From Pseudomonadota bacterium (GTDB lineage Bacteria; Pseudomonadota; Gammaproteobacteria; Burkholderiales; JABEVD01), in assembly GCA_021811205.1 (NCBI GenBank), contig JAJZPK010000010.1, forward strand, positions 1 through 23,109: a stretch of DNA of 23,109 nucleotides, given 5' to 3'. Numbering within the stretch: the stretch's first letter is position 1; the number at the start of each line of letters is the position of its first letter. Below, in pieces: positions 14,058 to 22,761 of this stretch. The position numbers and the translations under genes are program-made. Under the pieces are notes generated by a model. That model worked only from the letters and a program-made list of their open reading frames with translations. It did not search any database and was not told the origin of the DNA.

Positions 14058-16613
14058 CTAGGGCAACCATGCCGTGGCCCAGGCATCGAGATTGTCTTCG
14101 AGGATCCAGTGGGCATTGACATATTCCCGAAGCGCATCGCCGCGTCTTGCGCATTCGTCGAGATCGGCCGCATGTTCCCTGATTGTCTTCACCCATTCCA
14201 GGAATCTGTTCTTCAGCCTTGTGACAGGGTAGTCGCCCCGGTAGGGGGCGATGTCCGTGCAGATCACGGGATAACCGAGTATGCCGTATTCGAGCAGCTT
14301 CAAGTGGCTCTTGGCTTCGTTGAAGGGGTGGTTTTCGAGCGGCGCGATCGCGATGTCCAGATTCAGGCTCGCGAGCTTTGCTGGATAGTCGGCTATGGAC
14401 ACAGGTTCGTGATATTCGACGTATGGCTTCAGCGCTTCAGGACACATGCCGAAGAAAACCCATTCCACTTCCGCGGCAAGCGTTTTCACTACATCCACCA
14501 TGTAGGCAAGGTCGCCTCCGTGGCTGTTGCTCCCTGCCCATCCCACTCTGGCGCGCTTCCCTTTCTTGCGCTGTGGCTGAAGATGCCCCCATTTCGCGTG
14601 CTCGATGTAGTTCGGAACGACGCGGATGTCCTTGCAAAAGCCCTTGTAGGCTTCGGCGAGCGGTTTGGTCGAGACTACCATGCGGTCGGCAAGGGATGCG
14701 ATTTTCCGCAACCGCTTGACCGTGTCCGGCGGGAAGAGGAATTTGTTCGCATTGTTCGCCGAGAGATTGGTGATCAGATCGTCGATTTCGAACACGTAAA
14801 ACGCGTCGCAGTACTGGCGGTTGAGTTCGGTTGCGAGAATATGCGCTTCCTCGATCTGGTATTGCAGCAGCACGACATCGGGCTTGATTCTTTCCATTCC
14901 TACCGGCGTATGATGGACATGGCATTCCATGCCCTCGATTCTGCCGGCATTGTTGAGCGCCCTGAGCGGGGCCTTGGCGCGGTATTCGCCGCTCCCGCCT
15001 TTCGAGTCGCCGATGACGCAGAGCACTCTGGGCAGGGGGTGCCAGGGAAGTGGGTTCTGAAAGAGCTCTGCATGGATTTCCCTGTCGAATGCATGCTCCA
15101 CGGAAAGATGTCGATTGTAGGCAGGATCGTTTGCAATTCTCGGCAGCCATTTCTTCCAGAGCAGATGGAGTCCCTCCTGCGTTTCAGCGGGTTGAGCGGG
15201 ACTTTCCGTGTAAAGCAGGTTGACGTAAGGCGTCCAGACGACGAGCAGCCCTTTTTTCCTGACGGAGAAGCAAAGATCGATGTCGAAGAAGCCATCCAGG
15301 CATTTTTCGTTTTCACTCAGCCAGTCTTTTAGCAATGCCTTTTTGATCAGCAGGCATTTTCCGGAAACAGCAGAATAGTCCTGTTCGACCTGGAGCCTGC
15401 CGAAGTAGCCGGGATCGTTCATGGGAAGGCCCTGGAAGATGGGGGACGTGCAGGGAATGACTCCGGCGCTGTAGATTTTCCCCTGCGGATCGATCAGCCT
15501 TGCGCCGACCGCACCGACTTCATTCCGCTGTCCGTGCTCCATCAATGCGTTCAGCCAGTCGGGCTGAAGAACGGCTGTGCGGCTGTCCAGAATCAGGACA
15601 TGCTCTCCCTTCGCGCTTCTCTCGGCCTGTTCGAAAAAGACGCCAAGGTCGGAGGAAGGGGGAAGCACTCTGATCTTGGCGGAATTGAGTCCCGCAAGGC
15701 TTTCGAGATAGGTCCTGATTTCTTGCGAAATGCTGCTCATGTCGGAGAGAAGCAGCTCGTAATTGGGATAGATTGTCTTTTCGATGATAGATTCGAGGCA
15801 GGTCTGGAGCTGAAATAAAGGCTCCTGAACTGGAATGACGATAGACACCAAGGGTTGCTGGATATGCTGATACCGTATGCGGAAAGTGCCTGGGTATACG
15901 CCGGATTCGATTCTCGCAGCAATACCCGAGCGATCGAGGTGACGAACAAGCGCGTCGATCAGTGCCCCGCCCGGGACCATGGCATGAGCCGGCATCCTGT
16001 GATATAGAATTTCGGCCACATGACCTATGGCGGATTCTCCAGCACTTTCATATGATCTGAAAACCAAGTCGAAGGCCCCAGCGGCATCGAAACCAGGAGT
16101 ATCGTAAAACAAATCACGCTTTACCAGAACGAGTCCACCAATGTATGGCAGGCTTCGAAGCAGATCAAGGTTGAAATCGGGTTTGAAGTACGGCGAAATG
16201 AAATCGCCTGCAGGTCCGATCGTATCCTCGTCACTGTAGACAAGGCGCCATGCAGGGTGGCTGTGTATCGATTCTGCAAGCATCATGAAAGCATGATATG
16301 GAATCAGATCCCCTGGGTGAATCAGGCCTATCCAGTCGGCATCGGATTCCGCGAGAGCGCGATTCAATACCAGCATCGGGTCAGTATTTGCAGGCAGTGT
16401 CCTGAAGTCAGGAAATGCTGTGTCGGACACAATCAGCAAAGAAAAATGGGGGTAGGTTTGCTTTGCAAGATCATCGAGCGTGATTCTGGCAAGTTGTTCT
16501 TCCCCGGCTGCCACGATCATGCCCAGCAGAAAACTCGGCCAAGATTGCCAAGCCGCCACTCTTGCACGGTAAAGATTCGTTTCGATTTCTGTCAGCGCGT
16601 CGTTACTAGCCAT
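14058..16613 (-). CDS. Multi-domain glycosyltransferase (GT2-GT2-GT-B fusion)
   Basis: This 851-residue protein has three apparent catalytic modules. The first GT-A (GT2-like) region (about 28-235) has WIGLIHPGDLIPYHAF (94-109) and VYSDEDTIGPAGDFISPYFK (125-144). The second GT2 region (about 254-490) begins PLVSIVIPVQEPL and contains DWLNALMEHGQRNEVGAVGA. Its usual Asp-containing metal motif reads ILDSRTAV, so this module may be weak or inactive. The third, GT-B-like, region (about 527-851) has CVIGDSKGGSGEYRAKAPL, FEIDDLI, RVGWAGSNSHGG and a C-terminal LLEYGILGYPVICTD. No membrane segment is seen. The start overlaps the upstream glycosyltransferase by 8 bases, and the stop is 12 bases before the fliC promoter. 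The sugar donor and acceptor are not readable from sequence; flagellin as target is inferred from position. Confidence 0.85.
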   Translation of the reverse strand: MASNDALTEIETNLYRARVAAWQSWPSFLLGMIVAAGEEQLARITLDDLAKQTYPHFSLLIVSDTAFPDFRTLPANTDPMLVLNRALAESDADWIGLIHPGDLIPYHAFMMLAESIHSHPAWRLVYSDEDTIGPAGDFISPYFKPDFNLDLLRSLPYIGGLVLVKRDLFYDTPGFDAAGAFDLVFRSYESAGESAIGHVAEILYHRMPAHAMVPGGALIDALVRHLDRSGIAARIESGVYPGTFRIRYQHIQQPLVSIVIPVQEPLFQLQTCLESIIEKTIYPNYELLLSDMSSISQEIRTYLESLAGLNSAKIRVLPPSSDLGVFFEQAERSAKGEHVLILDSRTAVLQPDWLNALMEHGQRNEVGAVGARLIDPQGKIYSAGVIPCTSPIFQGLPMNDPGYFGRLQVEQDYSAVSGKCLLIKKALLKDWLSENEKCLDGFFDIDLCFSVRKKGLLVVWTPYVNLLYTESPAQPAETQEGLHLLWKKWLPRIANDPAYNRHLSVEHAFDREIHAELFQNPLPWHPLPRVLCVIGDSKGGSGEYRAKAPLRALNNAGRIEGMECHVHHTPVGMERIKPDVVLLQYQIEEAHILATELNRQYCDAFYVFEIDDLITNLSANNANKFLFPPDTVKRLRKIASLADRMVVSTKPLAEAYKGFCKDIRVVPNYIEHAKWGHLQPQRKKGKRARVGWAGSNSHGGDLAYMVDVVKTLAAEVEWVFFGMCPEALKPYVEYHEPVSIADYPAKLASLNLDIAIAPLENHPFNEAKSHLKLLEYGILGYPVICTDIAPYRGDYPVTRLKNRFLEWVKTIREHAADLDECARRGDALREYVNAHWILEDNLDAWATAWLP

Positions 16614-18525
16614 GCCAGATCCTCTGGATTTCAGATCGAATGGCTTCGGCGGTTGTCTCTACGGAAAATAGGCTGGCGGCAAGTGCCTTGCCACTTAGCG
16701 CTGTCTCTCGCGCTGCTTCCCGATGTTGAAAAACATGTCTCATCTGTTTTCGCAGTGAATCGATAGATGGATCAGCCCACAGATAATGTGCAGGGTATGG
16801 GAAATTGCCTTCCCCGACCGGTGCGAGATGAAAATCTATAGGGAAGGCCGTTTCCTGAGTTACGAAGTCAGTTACACCGCCATAAGGCGTGGCGATGACG
16901 GGTTTTGAAGCGCTCATGGCTTCGAGTACGGTCAAACCCAACCCTTCGGACCGATGTGGTGAGACATAACAGTCTATCTGGTCGAACAAAGCGCGCATTT
17001 GATCCTCTTCAAGCAACTTGTCCATGAACATGATATCGGCACGCTGTTCGGCTAGGCTGAGGAGTTCCTGGATTTCGCGGGCGCTGCGATTTGCGTAATT
17101 GATTTTGACAAGGCAGTATGCGCCATCCTGTGGTTTGAATTCGCGAATGTAGGCTTGCACCAGTGCCATGTGGTTTTTGCGTCCAATGATGCTGCCTATG
17201 TCAGCCGCATAGAAAAAAATGAATTTATCTTCCGGGATGGAAAAGTCCTTGCGTGTAAAGATCCTGTCAGGGGGATTCCAATCCAGCGAGGGGCGAATCA
17301 CTTTCACCGGGCCCGAGAATGACTCCCCAAAAGCATTGGCCATGAAGGTGCTGGCGCACCATATTTCATCAAACCGGTTCAGGGTTTCCAGCCATTCAGG
17401 CGGGACGGTGGACAATTCCCAATATGGAATGCAGATGTTATAGCGCTCCTTGTTCACGATGTCGGCCAGCATGCCACGGTCAAGCAGCCTACCGGCTGTC
17501 AACAGATCGAGATTGAGATGTATCAAATTGAGTGGTTGCAGCGCATTGGTCGGATATTCGACCTCGATCCGGTTGAGCCGCTCGAATCCGTTGCGCCAGG
17601 GGACGACATTGAGGGCTATTCCTGCATGAGCAAGACTTTTGGCATAGCCTCTCGAGCTGAGACTGACGCCGTTGATGAATTCTACCGGCCCGACCAGATT
17701 GACGCCTGGCAGACTGTTGTCTGGCGCTTTCCACACACGCTTTTGCACAGCTAGACGGGCAGCCTCGTCATAAACGGGTGTGATGTCGGAAACGGTGCCA
17801 GGGGCGAGCAGATCCGTGTCGAATATCTGGAACCCAGCGGAAAAGGCGGCAACGGGGAAAAATCGTTCCAGCGCATGTGCGATTGTGCCATCATATACGC
17901 CTGTTTCCTGCTCGAAATCCAGCAGCGTGATGTTCAGGTCAAGGATAGGTCGCATAGCTTCCGATCTGAACCAGAACATCGATCCCGCAAAATAGTAGAA
18001 GTGCAACTGATCTATGTGTTCTACACCTATTATTTCGGCCCATTGCGTTAATATTTCGCGGTACTCGCGGAAACCTGTCCATCGGGTATGCCGAATGGAT
18101 TCAACGTGGCTGGCCGGGCCGATCATGCCTATCGCTGGGTTGCTATCAAAGGCGGACAGAATATGCAGGATTCTGTCACGGGATCCCAGCAGTTCGTTAT
18201 AGAGGGATTGGCGCCACTCATCGCCTCCGGACAACTGCAATGTCCTTTTCGAATGGATTTTACAGACATACTTATACAGTGGTGCGATCGCAGAGAATAT
18301 TTCAAGGAAGCTGGCTATATCCCTTCCTCTATTGCCGTATCGAATGATTCTGGCTGCGGGATAAGACTCGATGATGCTGGCGAGCGTGGACGAATTCGCC
18401 TCGAACGGCACGGACACGAAAAGATCAAATTTGTTTTCCAGATTTGCCAGATAGGAAGCTATTTCATCCCAAAGCTCAGTGTAGTACAGGTGGAGAATGA
18501 TGGCCGTTTCGTGTCGTTCGTTCAT
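16606..18525 (-). CDS. RgpF (rhamnan synthesis F) domain fused to a GT4 glycosyltransferase
   Basis: This 639-residue protein has two parts. The N-terminal part (about 5-265) matches the rhamnan-synthesis protein F family: IILHLYYTELWDEIASYL, YGNRGRDIASFLEIF (63-77) and KYVCKIHSKRT (85-95), typical of RgpF-like transferases. The C-terminal part (about 275-639) is a GT-B family 4 module with FIFFYAADIGSIIGRKN, CYVSPHRSEGLGLTVLEAM (the E-x7-E donor-binding motif) and SKPVIATPYGG. It is cytoplasmic, with no signal peptide or membrane helix. Such fusions occur in O-antigen, capsule and flagellar glycan loci. It overlaps the TPR gene by 4 bases upstream and the next glycosyltransferase by 8 bases. 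Substrate is unknown; rhamnose or another deoxysugar is possible from the RgpF name only. Confidence 0.85.
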   Translation of the reverse strand: MNERHETAIILHLYYTELWDEIASYLANLENKFDLFVSVPFEANSSTLASIIESYPAARIIRYGNRGRDIASFLEIFSAIAPLYKYVCKIHSKRTLQLSGGDEWRQSLYNELLGSRDRILHILSAFDSNPAIGMIGPASHVESIRHTRWTGFREYREILTQWAEIIGVEHIDQLHFYYFAGSMFWFRSEAMRPILDLNITLLDFEQETGVYDGTIAHALERFFPVAAFSAGFQIFDTDLLAPGTVSDITPVYDEAARLAVQKRVWKAPDNSLPGVNLVGPVEFINGVSLSSRGYAKSLAHAGIALNVVPWRNGFERLNRIEVEYPTNALQPLNLIHLNLDLLTAGRLLDRGMLADIVNKERYNICIPYWELSTVPPEWLETLNRFDEIWCASTFMANAFGESFSGPVKVIRPSLDWNPPDRIFTRKDFSIPEDKFIFFYAADIGSIIGRKNHMALVQAYIREFKPQDGAYCLVKINYANRSAREIQELLSLAEQRADIMFMDKLLEEDQMRALFDQIDCYVSPHRSEGLGLTVLEAMSASKPVIATPYGGVTDFVTQETAFPIDFHLAPVGEGNFPYPAHYLWADPSIDSLRKQMRHVFQHREAARETALSGKALAASLFSVETTAEAIRSEIQRIWHG

Positions 18526-19976
18526 TGGTCAGTGTGCTTTCCGGGGAATGGCCTCGCCTTGTAATTGAGGAAGTGGAGTTGGTCGGCGATTTCCTTGCTG
18601 TCCGGAATCAATGCGATGGCTTCCTTCAAGCACTGTTCGGCTTCGTCGAACCGTTTCTGTTTGATCAGCAGTTGAGCTAGGCTGGCATGACCTTCAGCAT
18701 AGGTCCTGTTCAGGGAAATGGCTTTCCTCAAATAGGTCTCGGCTTTTACGGGATCATGCAGTTTCTCTGCTATTTGTCCTGCATTTTTGTAGAAATGCGG
18801 GGGAGCAGGGGTTTTTGACTGCAATGAGCGTTCAATCAGAGCGAAGGCCTTGTCGTATTGGTGTCGCTGGCTATGGATCAGCCCAAGCAAATGCAAGGCA
18901 TCGATGTTCGACGGATTGGCTTCCAGAAGCCTGCAGTAAATCTTCTCGGAAGTGGCCAGATCGCGCCGCTGATGGAAGAGGACGCCAAGCTCAACCAGAA
19001 AGATGGTCGCCTCCTTGTTCGCGGCCTGCAGACGCAGAATCAATTCGGCAATTCCTTTGGCCTCCATCAGCCGACCATTCTGCAGATGCGTCCTGGCATT
19101 CGATAGCGCGGTGGAAAAATTCCATTTTGTACCCGACTTGAGGAACGCATCGAGCTCTGCATTTACGATCAGGAGTTGCTCCTGCAGCCACAGTGCTTCG
19201 TTCCGCTTCTCTAGGTAGTCAAGCTTGGTGTCGGCGAGCTGCTGACTGACTTTGATACTCGGCGGGCTTTCCTGCGCATTGCTTCCGGTCAAATCGGGAA
19301 TGTGCAGAATTTCCTCGACCAGCCTTGCATCTTCCAGGGCATCATTGGCCAGTTCTATCAGGTCCGCTGCAAGTGTGTCGGCGGAGTCCATGATAAGCGC
19401 TTCGGCATAGCAGCGTTTGGCTTCATTGAACCGCCCGTCACGATGAAATTGCTGGCCGCGTTGCAGCAGTTCTGCAACCGCATTGCCTGGAGATTCGGCT
19501 GTCGTGGCTAAACTTTCTCGCAGCGCCTCGGCAAGTCTTGTCCGGCAGTTTTCGTCATGAGGCGCCAATGCTTGGCATTTCCTGTAACAGGAAATGGCAT
19601 CTTCTATCCTGCCGACTTCCTGGTATAGAGCGCCGAGATCCATATGGAAATCTACGCGGTCAGGGGCAAGCTTGATGGCTTCCTGGAAATAGGCGATGGC
19701 CTGTGCCATCTTCCCCTGTGATTTCAGAATCCTGGCGAGGCTCGCGCAATAAAGGTCGCTAGAAGGCTGGATGGACAGCGCACGGGCAATGAGGTCAACC
19801 GCAAGATCTTTGTCGCCGATTGCGTCGGCAAGCAGCCCCAAAAGGTGGATGGCGTCAGCATTATTGGGGTCTATCCCGAGTACTTCACGGTAGCAGGCTT
19901 CTGCTTCGACGAGTTGGCGGTTGCGATGGAATTCCAGACCGCGCTGCAAAAGAGATTGGATGCGATCAGCGTTCAT
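18522..19976 (-). CDS. Tetratricopeptide repeat protein of the glycosylation operon
   Basis: This 484-residue protein is built almost wholly of TPR helix pairs in two blocks. The first block spans about 5-210 (AEACYREVLGIDPNNADAIH and AIAYFQEAIKLAPDRVDFHM are textbook units). A charged, coiled-coil-like spacer covers about 215-300. The second block spans about 305-470 (SEKIYCRLLEANPSNIDALH, then AETYLRKAISLNRTYAEGHA). TPRs bind proteins, so a scaffold holding the acceptor or the neighbouring transferases is a reasonable inference. Unlike O-GlcNAc transferases or SPINDLY proteins, no catalytic domain follows the repeats. It has no signal peptide. It is coupled on both sides (2-base gap to the GT4 gene, 4-base overlap with the RgpF-GT4 gene). 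Confidence 0.88.
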   Translation of the reverse strand: MNADRIQSLLQRGLEFHRNRQLVEAEACYREVLGIDPNNADAIHLLGLLADAIGDKDLAVDLIARALSIQPSSDLYCASLARILKSQGKMAQAIAYFQEAIKLAPDRVDFHMDLGALYQEVGRIEDAISCYRKCQALAPHDENCRTRLAEALRESLATTAESPGNAVAELLQRGQQFHRDGRFNEAKRCYAEALIMDSADTLAADLIELANDALEDARLVEEILHIPDLTGSNAQESPPSIKVSQQLADTKLDYLEKRNEALWLQEQLLIVNAELDAFLKSGTKWNFSTALSNARTHLQNGRLMEAKGIAELILRLQAANKEATIFLVELGVLFHQRRDLATSEKIYCRLLEANPSNIDALHLLGLIHSQRHQYDKAFALIERSLQSKTPAPPHFYKNAGQIAEKLHDPVKAETYLRKAISLNRTYAEGHASLAQLLIKQKRFDEAEQCLKEAIALIPDSKEIADQLHFLNYKARPFPGKHTDQ

Positions 19977-19978
19977 AA

Positions 19979-21349
19979 TCAGGTGTGGTGCGCTTGAACA
20001 GGAAAGGTGGCGTCGATCGCCTCGGCCAATTCCACCAAATCTGCTTGACTTGGGGAGCCAGGCAACTCTGCAATAGAGCGGATCAATCTTGCAAGGATGG
20101 ATTCGAGATCGACAGGCGGTTTACTCTTACGCTCCACCGAATTTTCGAGAATGGCAAATGTGCGCTGGGCTGTCAAATCCCATGAGAATTGTCTGGATTG
20201 AGCGAGTCCGCGCCTGATCAGGCTTGCGCGGAAATTTTCATCCGACAGCACTTTCTCGATTTTGTTTGAAATCGATTGTTCATCAAAAGGGTCGAACAGC
20301 GCGTCGGGGTTGCCGATCACTTCAGGTATGCTGGACTTGTTCGAGCCGATGACAGGTGCCCCGCAAGCCATGGCTTCAAGAGCGGGAAGTCCGAAACCTT
20401 CATGCCATGATGGCAGAACAAAACATCGACACGCATGGTAAAGCGCGATGACGAAATCATCTTCCAGATATCCTGGGATGGCGATTTCAGACGGCATGAG
20501 CCCGCATGCTGCAGCGTGGTTCAGTAGCGCATTGATGTCTTGCGGAGGGATGGTCCCGACCAGCAAGAGTTGATGTGTCTCACGTAGACTTGTAGGCAGT
20601 TTGGCATAGGCGGAAATCAGGCGATCAAGGTTCTTTCTCGGATCAGAGCCGCCGCAGTAGAACACGAAGGGTTTCACGATGCAGAGATGATCGAGCAGTT
20701 TGCCTGTTGATTCAGGGGCGGATTCGGATTCATAGAACTTCGGGTCGGTCGCGGTCGATATGTTGAAGATGCGTTCTTCGGATATTTCGGCGTGTTCTAT
20801 TGCCTCAATCCGAGATGCCTCGGAAATGGAAAGGAAAAGATCGCCGCCCTTGAGATGCTTCAGTTTTTCCAAATACCATCGACCATATTGAGGGCTGGTG
20901 AAGTATGCTTCCTTGTTGAGCAAGGGGATCAGGTCATAGACGATGACTGCGACATCCGTATTTTCAGAAAATATGCCGATGCTGGTCACGCAGTTGTCGA
21001 CAAGCCCCTCGATCATGTTGCTGACCAGTACTACATCAGGGTTCAATGTTGCGATGAAGGCTTCCCGTACAAGTTCGGCAGTTTGTCTGCGCCACGCATT
21101 CTTGCTTCCGGATATGAAATCCAGCGGGCCAGGAGAGGTCCACGTGAGAATGTTTTCTTGGGGAAGCCTGCCGCGAAAGTAAGCGCTTATGGATGCTACC
21201 GATTCCGGGAAGAGTCCGTTCAAGACCAGCAGTATTTCGTGCCTCTTGTTCATGCGCACCAGACCATCTGCAAGCGCCAGAGTGTATCGGCCTATTCCTC
21301 GGTCACGCCCGGATCCTTGGGCACCCTGCATGTCTATGGCGATTCGCAT
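19979..21349 (-). CDS. GT4 family glycosyltransferase
   Basis: From ATG 21349 this is a 456-residue GT-B fold enzyme. The N-terminal acceptor domain begins MRIAIDMQGAQGSGRDRGIG with the glycine-rich loop, followed by RYTLALADGL. The C-terminal donor domain has FVFYCGGSDPRKNLDRLISA and CRCFVLPSWHEGFGLPALEA, the E-x7-E signature, followed by MACGAPVIGSNKSSIPEVIG. The overall pattern resembles mannosyl/rhamnosyl transferases of the WbaZ/WbdA kind, but the donor cannot be assigned. An upstream in-frame start at 21412 would lie inside the preceding gene and is rejected; the chosen ATG is one base after that gene's stop codon. No membrane segment is seen. Confidence 0.9.
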   Translation of the reverse strand: MRIAIDMQGAQGSGRDRGIGRYTLALADGLVRMNKRHEILLVLNGLFPESVASISAYFRGRLPQENILTWTSPGPLDFISGSKNAWRRQTAELVREAFIATLNPDVVLVSNMIEGLVDNCVTSIGIFSENTDVAVIVYDLIPLLNKEAYFTSPQYGRWYLEKLKHLKGGDLFLSISEASRIEAIEHAEISEERIFNISTATDPKFYESESAPESTGKLLDHLCIVKPFVFYCGGSDPRKNLDRLISAYAKLPTSLRETHQLLLVGTIPPQDINALLNHAAACGLMPSEIAIPGYLEDDFVIALYHACRCFVLPSWHEGFGLPALEAMACGAPVIGSNKSSIPEVIGNPDALFDPFDEQSISNKIEKVLSDENFRASLIRRGLAQSRQFSWDLTAQRTFAILENSVERKSKPPVDLESILARLIRSIAELPGSPSQADLVELAEAIDATFPVQAHHT

Positions 21350-21350
21350 A

Positions 21351-22154
21351 CTATTTGATTTTGCTTCCCAGGGAAAGTTTGAGTTCGGCGTAGATTCGCT
21401 GGGCACGTGCATTCAGATGTGCGGCTTCAGGAAATGAAAGTGCCCTGTTTTCTTTCGGGACCGCTCTTATCAAGCGGGCAGCCCATTTCTTGTTCCGGTC
21501 GAGCAGACGGTTTGAGAGCTTACCGGCAATTTCCGCATATTTCTGGCGAGTGTCTTGAAGCATACTCACTTGCTTTTCGAGCTCCTCGATTCGTGCATTG
21601 AGCAGCCTGCAAAAGTCATGGGTCGCTTTCCCGCTTAACGAAAAAGCGTCGAGCGCGTTGGGGGGACAGGAAAAGTATGCTGCGAGTTCCGGGTGTTCCT
21701 GAGAGAGATAAAAGCGGTTGATGCCATCGGAATAGACAAAACCGTATCCGATGGATTGCATCTGTTCGGCCACTTTTTCATCAGGGTTTTCGATGAGAAT
21801 AATCCAGGGGCGTATGGCAAAGCTTTCCCAATCATCGGGCATGGGGCAACTTCCCGACATCCTCATCCAATGCACTTCATCGTGACCAACCATTGCCTGC
21901 AGGACGGACAGTTTGATTCTGTCGGGCTCTGGCAGCACATTTTCCCCAGGTCTCGCATTACGCAGCGCTTCAGCAAGGGTGGAATTGGCAGTGATGCTTA
22001 TTCCGCGCCAGCCCTGTTCGTAGAATGCCAGACTGACTGAATCGACCTCCTGATCGCGAGCGCATAGGTCGATGTAGGTGCCTTTCTCGACATTCTTGAA
22101 TGCTCGCCAGAGCATGACATCTTCGAGGTTCTTCGCGTAGGAAATCAGACTCAT
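21351..22154 (-). CDS. Degenerate FkbM-like methyltransferase homologue
   Basis: From ATG 22154 this is a 267-residue protein. Its ends match the FkbM methyltransferase subgroup found in glycan loci: MSLISYAKNLEDVMLWRAFK at the start, DSVSLAFYEQGWRGI (38-52), RPWIILIE (115-122) and GYGFVYSDGINRFYLSQEH (136-154). The cofactor-binding spots look lost. The usual DxGA(N) loop reads DLCA (29-32), the usual INIEP reads ISITA (52-56), the usual IDVEG reads RMSGS (98-102), and the stretch between about 72 and 78 is much shorter than normal. A coiled-coil tail (about 183-215) follows. It may be a non-catalytic structural or adaptor protein. The TTG at 22163 is less likely as start than the family-typical ATG. 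It is the first gene of the five-gene run; no convincing promoter was found in the 163 bases upstream. Confidence 0.7.
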   Translation of the reverse strand: MSLISYAKNLEDVMLWRAFKNVEKGTYIDLCARDQEVDSVSLAFYEQGWRGISITANSTLAEALRNARPGENVLPEPDRIKLSVLQAMVGHDEVHWMRMSGSCPMPDDWESFAIRPWIILIENPDEKVAEQMQSIGYGFVYSDGINRFYLSQEHPELAAYFSCPPNALDAFSLSGKATHDFCRLLNARIEELEKQVSMLQDTRQKYAEIAGKLSNRLLDRNKKWAARLIRAVPKENRALSFPEAAHLNARAQRIYAELKLSLGSKIK

Positions 22155-22317
22155 TTCCAGCAATCTAAAATTGTGGTGGGGGCGGATGAGAACGTCTCGA
22201 ATGAATCCTGGGCAAAATCCATCAAAAAACCGAATGTGTAAAAGATCATGTCATATTACTTTTATAGGGTGGCAAGGAGAACCGGGGGCGCCGGCGCATC
22301 GCATCGTCCAAACAGGA

Positions 22318-22725
22318 TCACTTGTCTTTGGCTCGGTATACGGAGGCTGAGCTTCCTACGCCAGCCCTCATCTTGATGAGATTGATGAGATCGGGATCAT
22401 TTACCTGGTCTTTCTGCATTTGGTCAACTTTTCCAATTGGCTGATGAACTGTGCTGAGTTGAAGGTACCAAAAGAGCTGATACGTGGTCGGGCCGAACTT
22501 GTCCCAGCTGTTCAGGGCTTTCTTGATCTCTATCGCATTGTCGTAAACATACCATGCCGGATCGTTGAATGCCGGGAATTCGCTGGCGACTCGATTGATA
22601 ATGTCAGAGGTCAGGAAGTTGTCGATCGCGATATGGTCGTATGGCTCTGCGCTTTTCCATCTGGCAGCTTTTTCTGCGAAGTCAATCGGGTTGATCATCG
22701 ATTCATCGGGCGGTTGTGAACGCAT
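22318..22725 (-). pseudogene. Frameshifted remnant of a 2OG-Fe(II) oxygenase-like gene
   Basis: The first roughly 88 residues look like the N-terminal part of a 2-oxoglutarate/Fe(II) oxygenase-like family seen in glycan clusters: YDHIAIDNFLTSDIINRVAS, AIEIKKALNSWDKF, TYQLFWYL. An AAGGAA ribosome site lies before ATG 22725. After the WYL codons near 22463 the frame seems to shift. The +1 frame reads NSAQFISQLEKLT, as the family would, then stops, while the annotated frame continues with unrelated sequence to a stop at 22318. The downstream iron-binding HxD...H core is not found in frame. It is presumably non-functional, or a truncated 135-residue product. The assignment rests on remembered family motifs rather than an alignment. 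Confidence 0.6.
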
Positions 22726-22761
22726 GGCGATTCCTTTCAGTAAATCTACATTTCACCCAGG

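Noticed and set aside
13977..15332. 451-codon plus-strand open frame opposite the 851-residue glycosyltransferase
   Set aside because: It runs antisense through the fliC promoter and a clear glycosyltransferase and shows no domain.
22285..22300. GC-rich palindrome GCGCCGGCGC as a terminator
   Set aside because: The arms are short and no T-run follows on either strand; it is likely a chance GC-rich palindrome.
22296..22316. GG-N10-GC match on the minus strand upstream of the FkbM-like gene
   Set aside because: It matches little beyond the invariant dinucleotides and lies more than 130 bases from the start codon.
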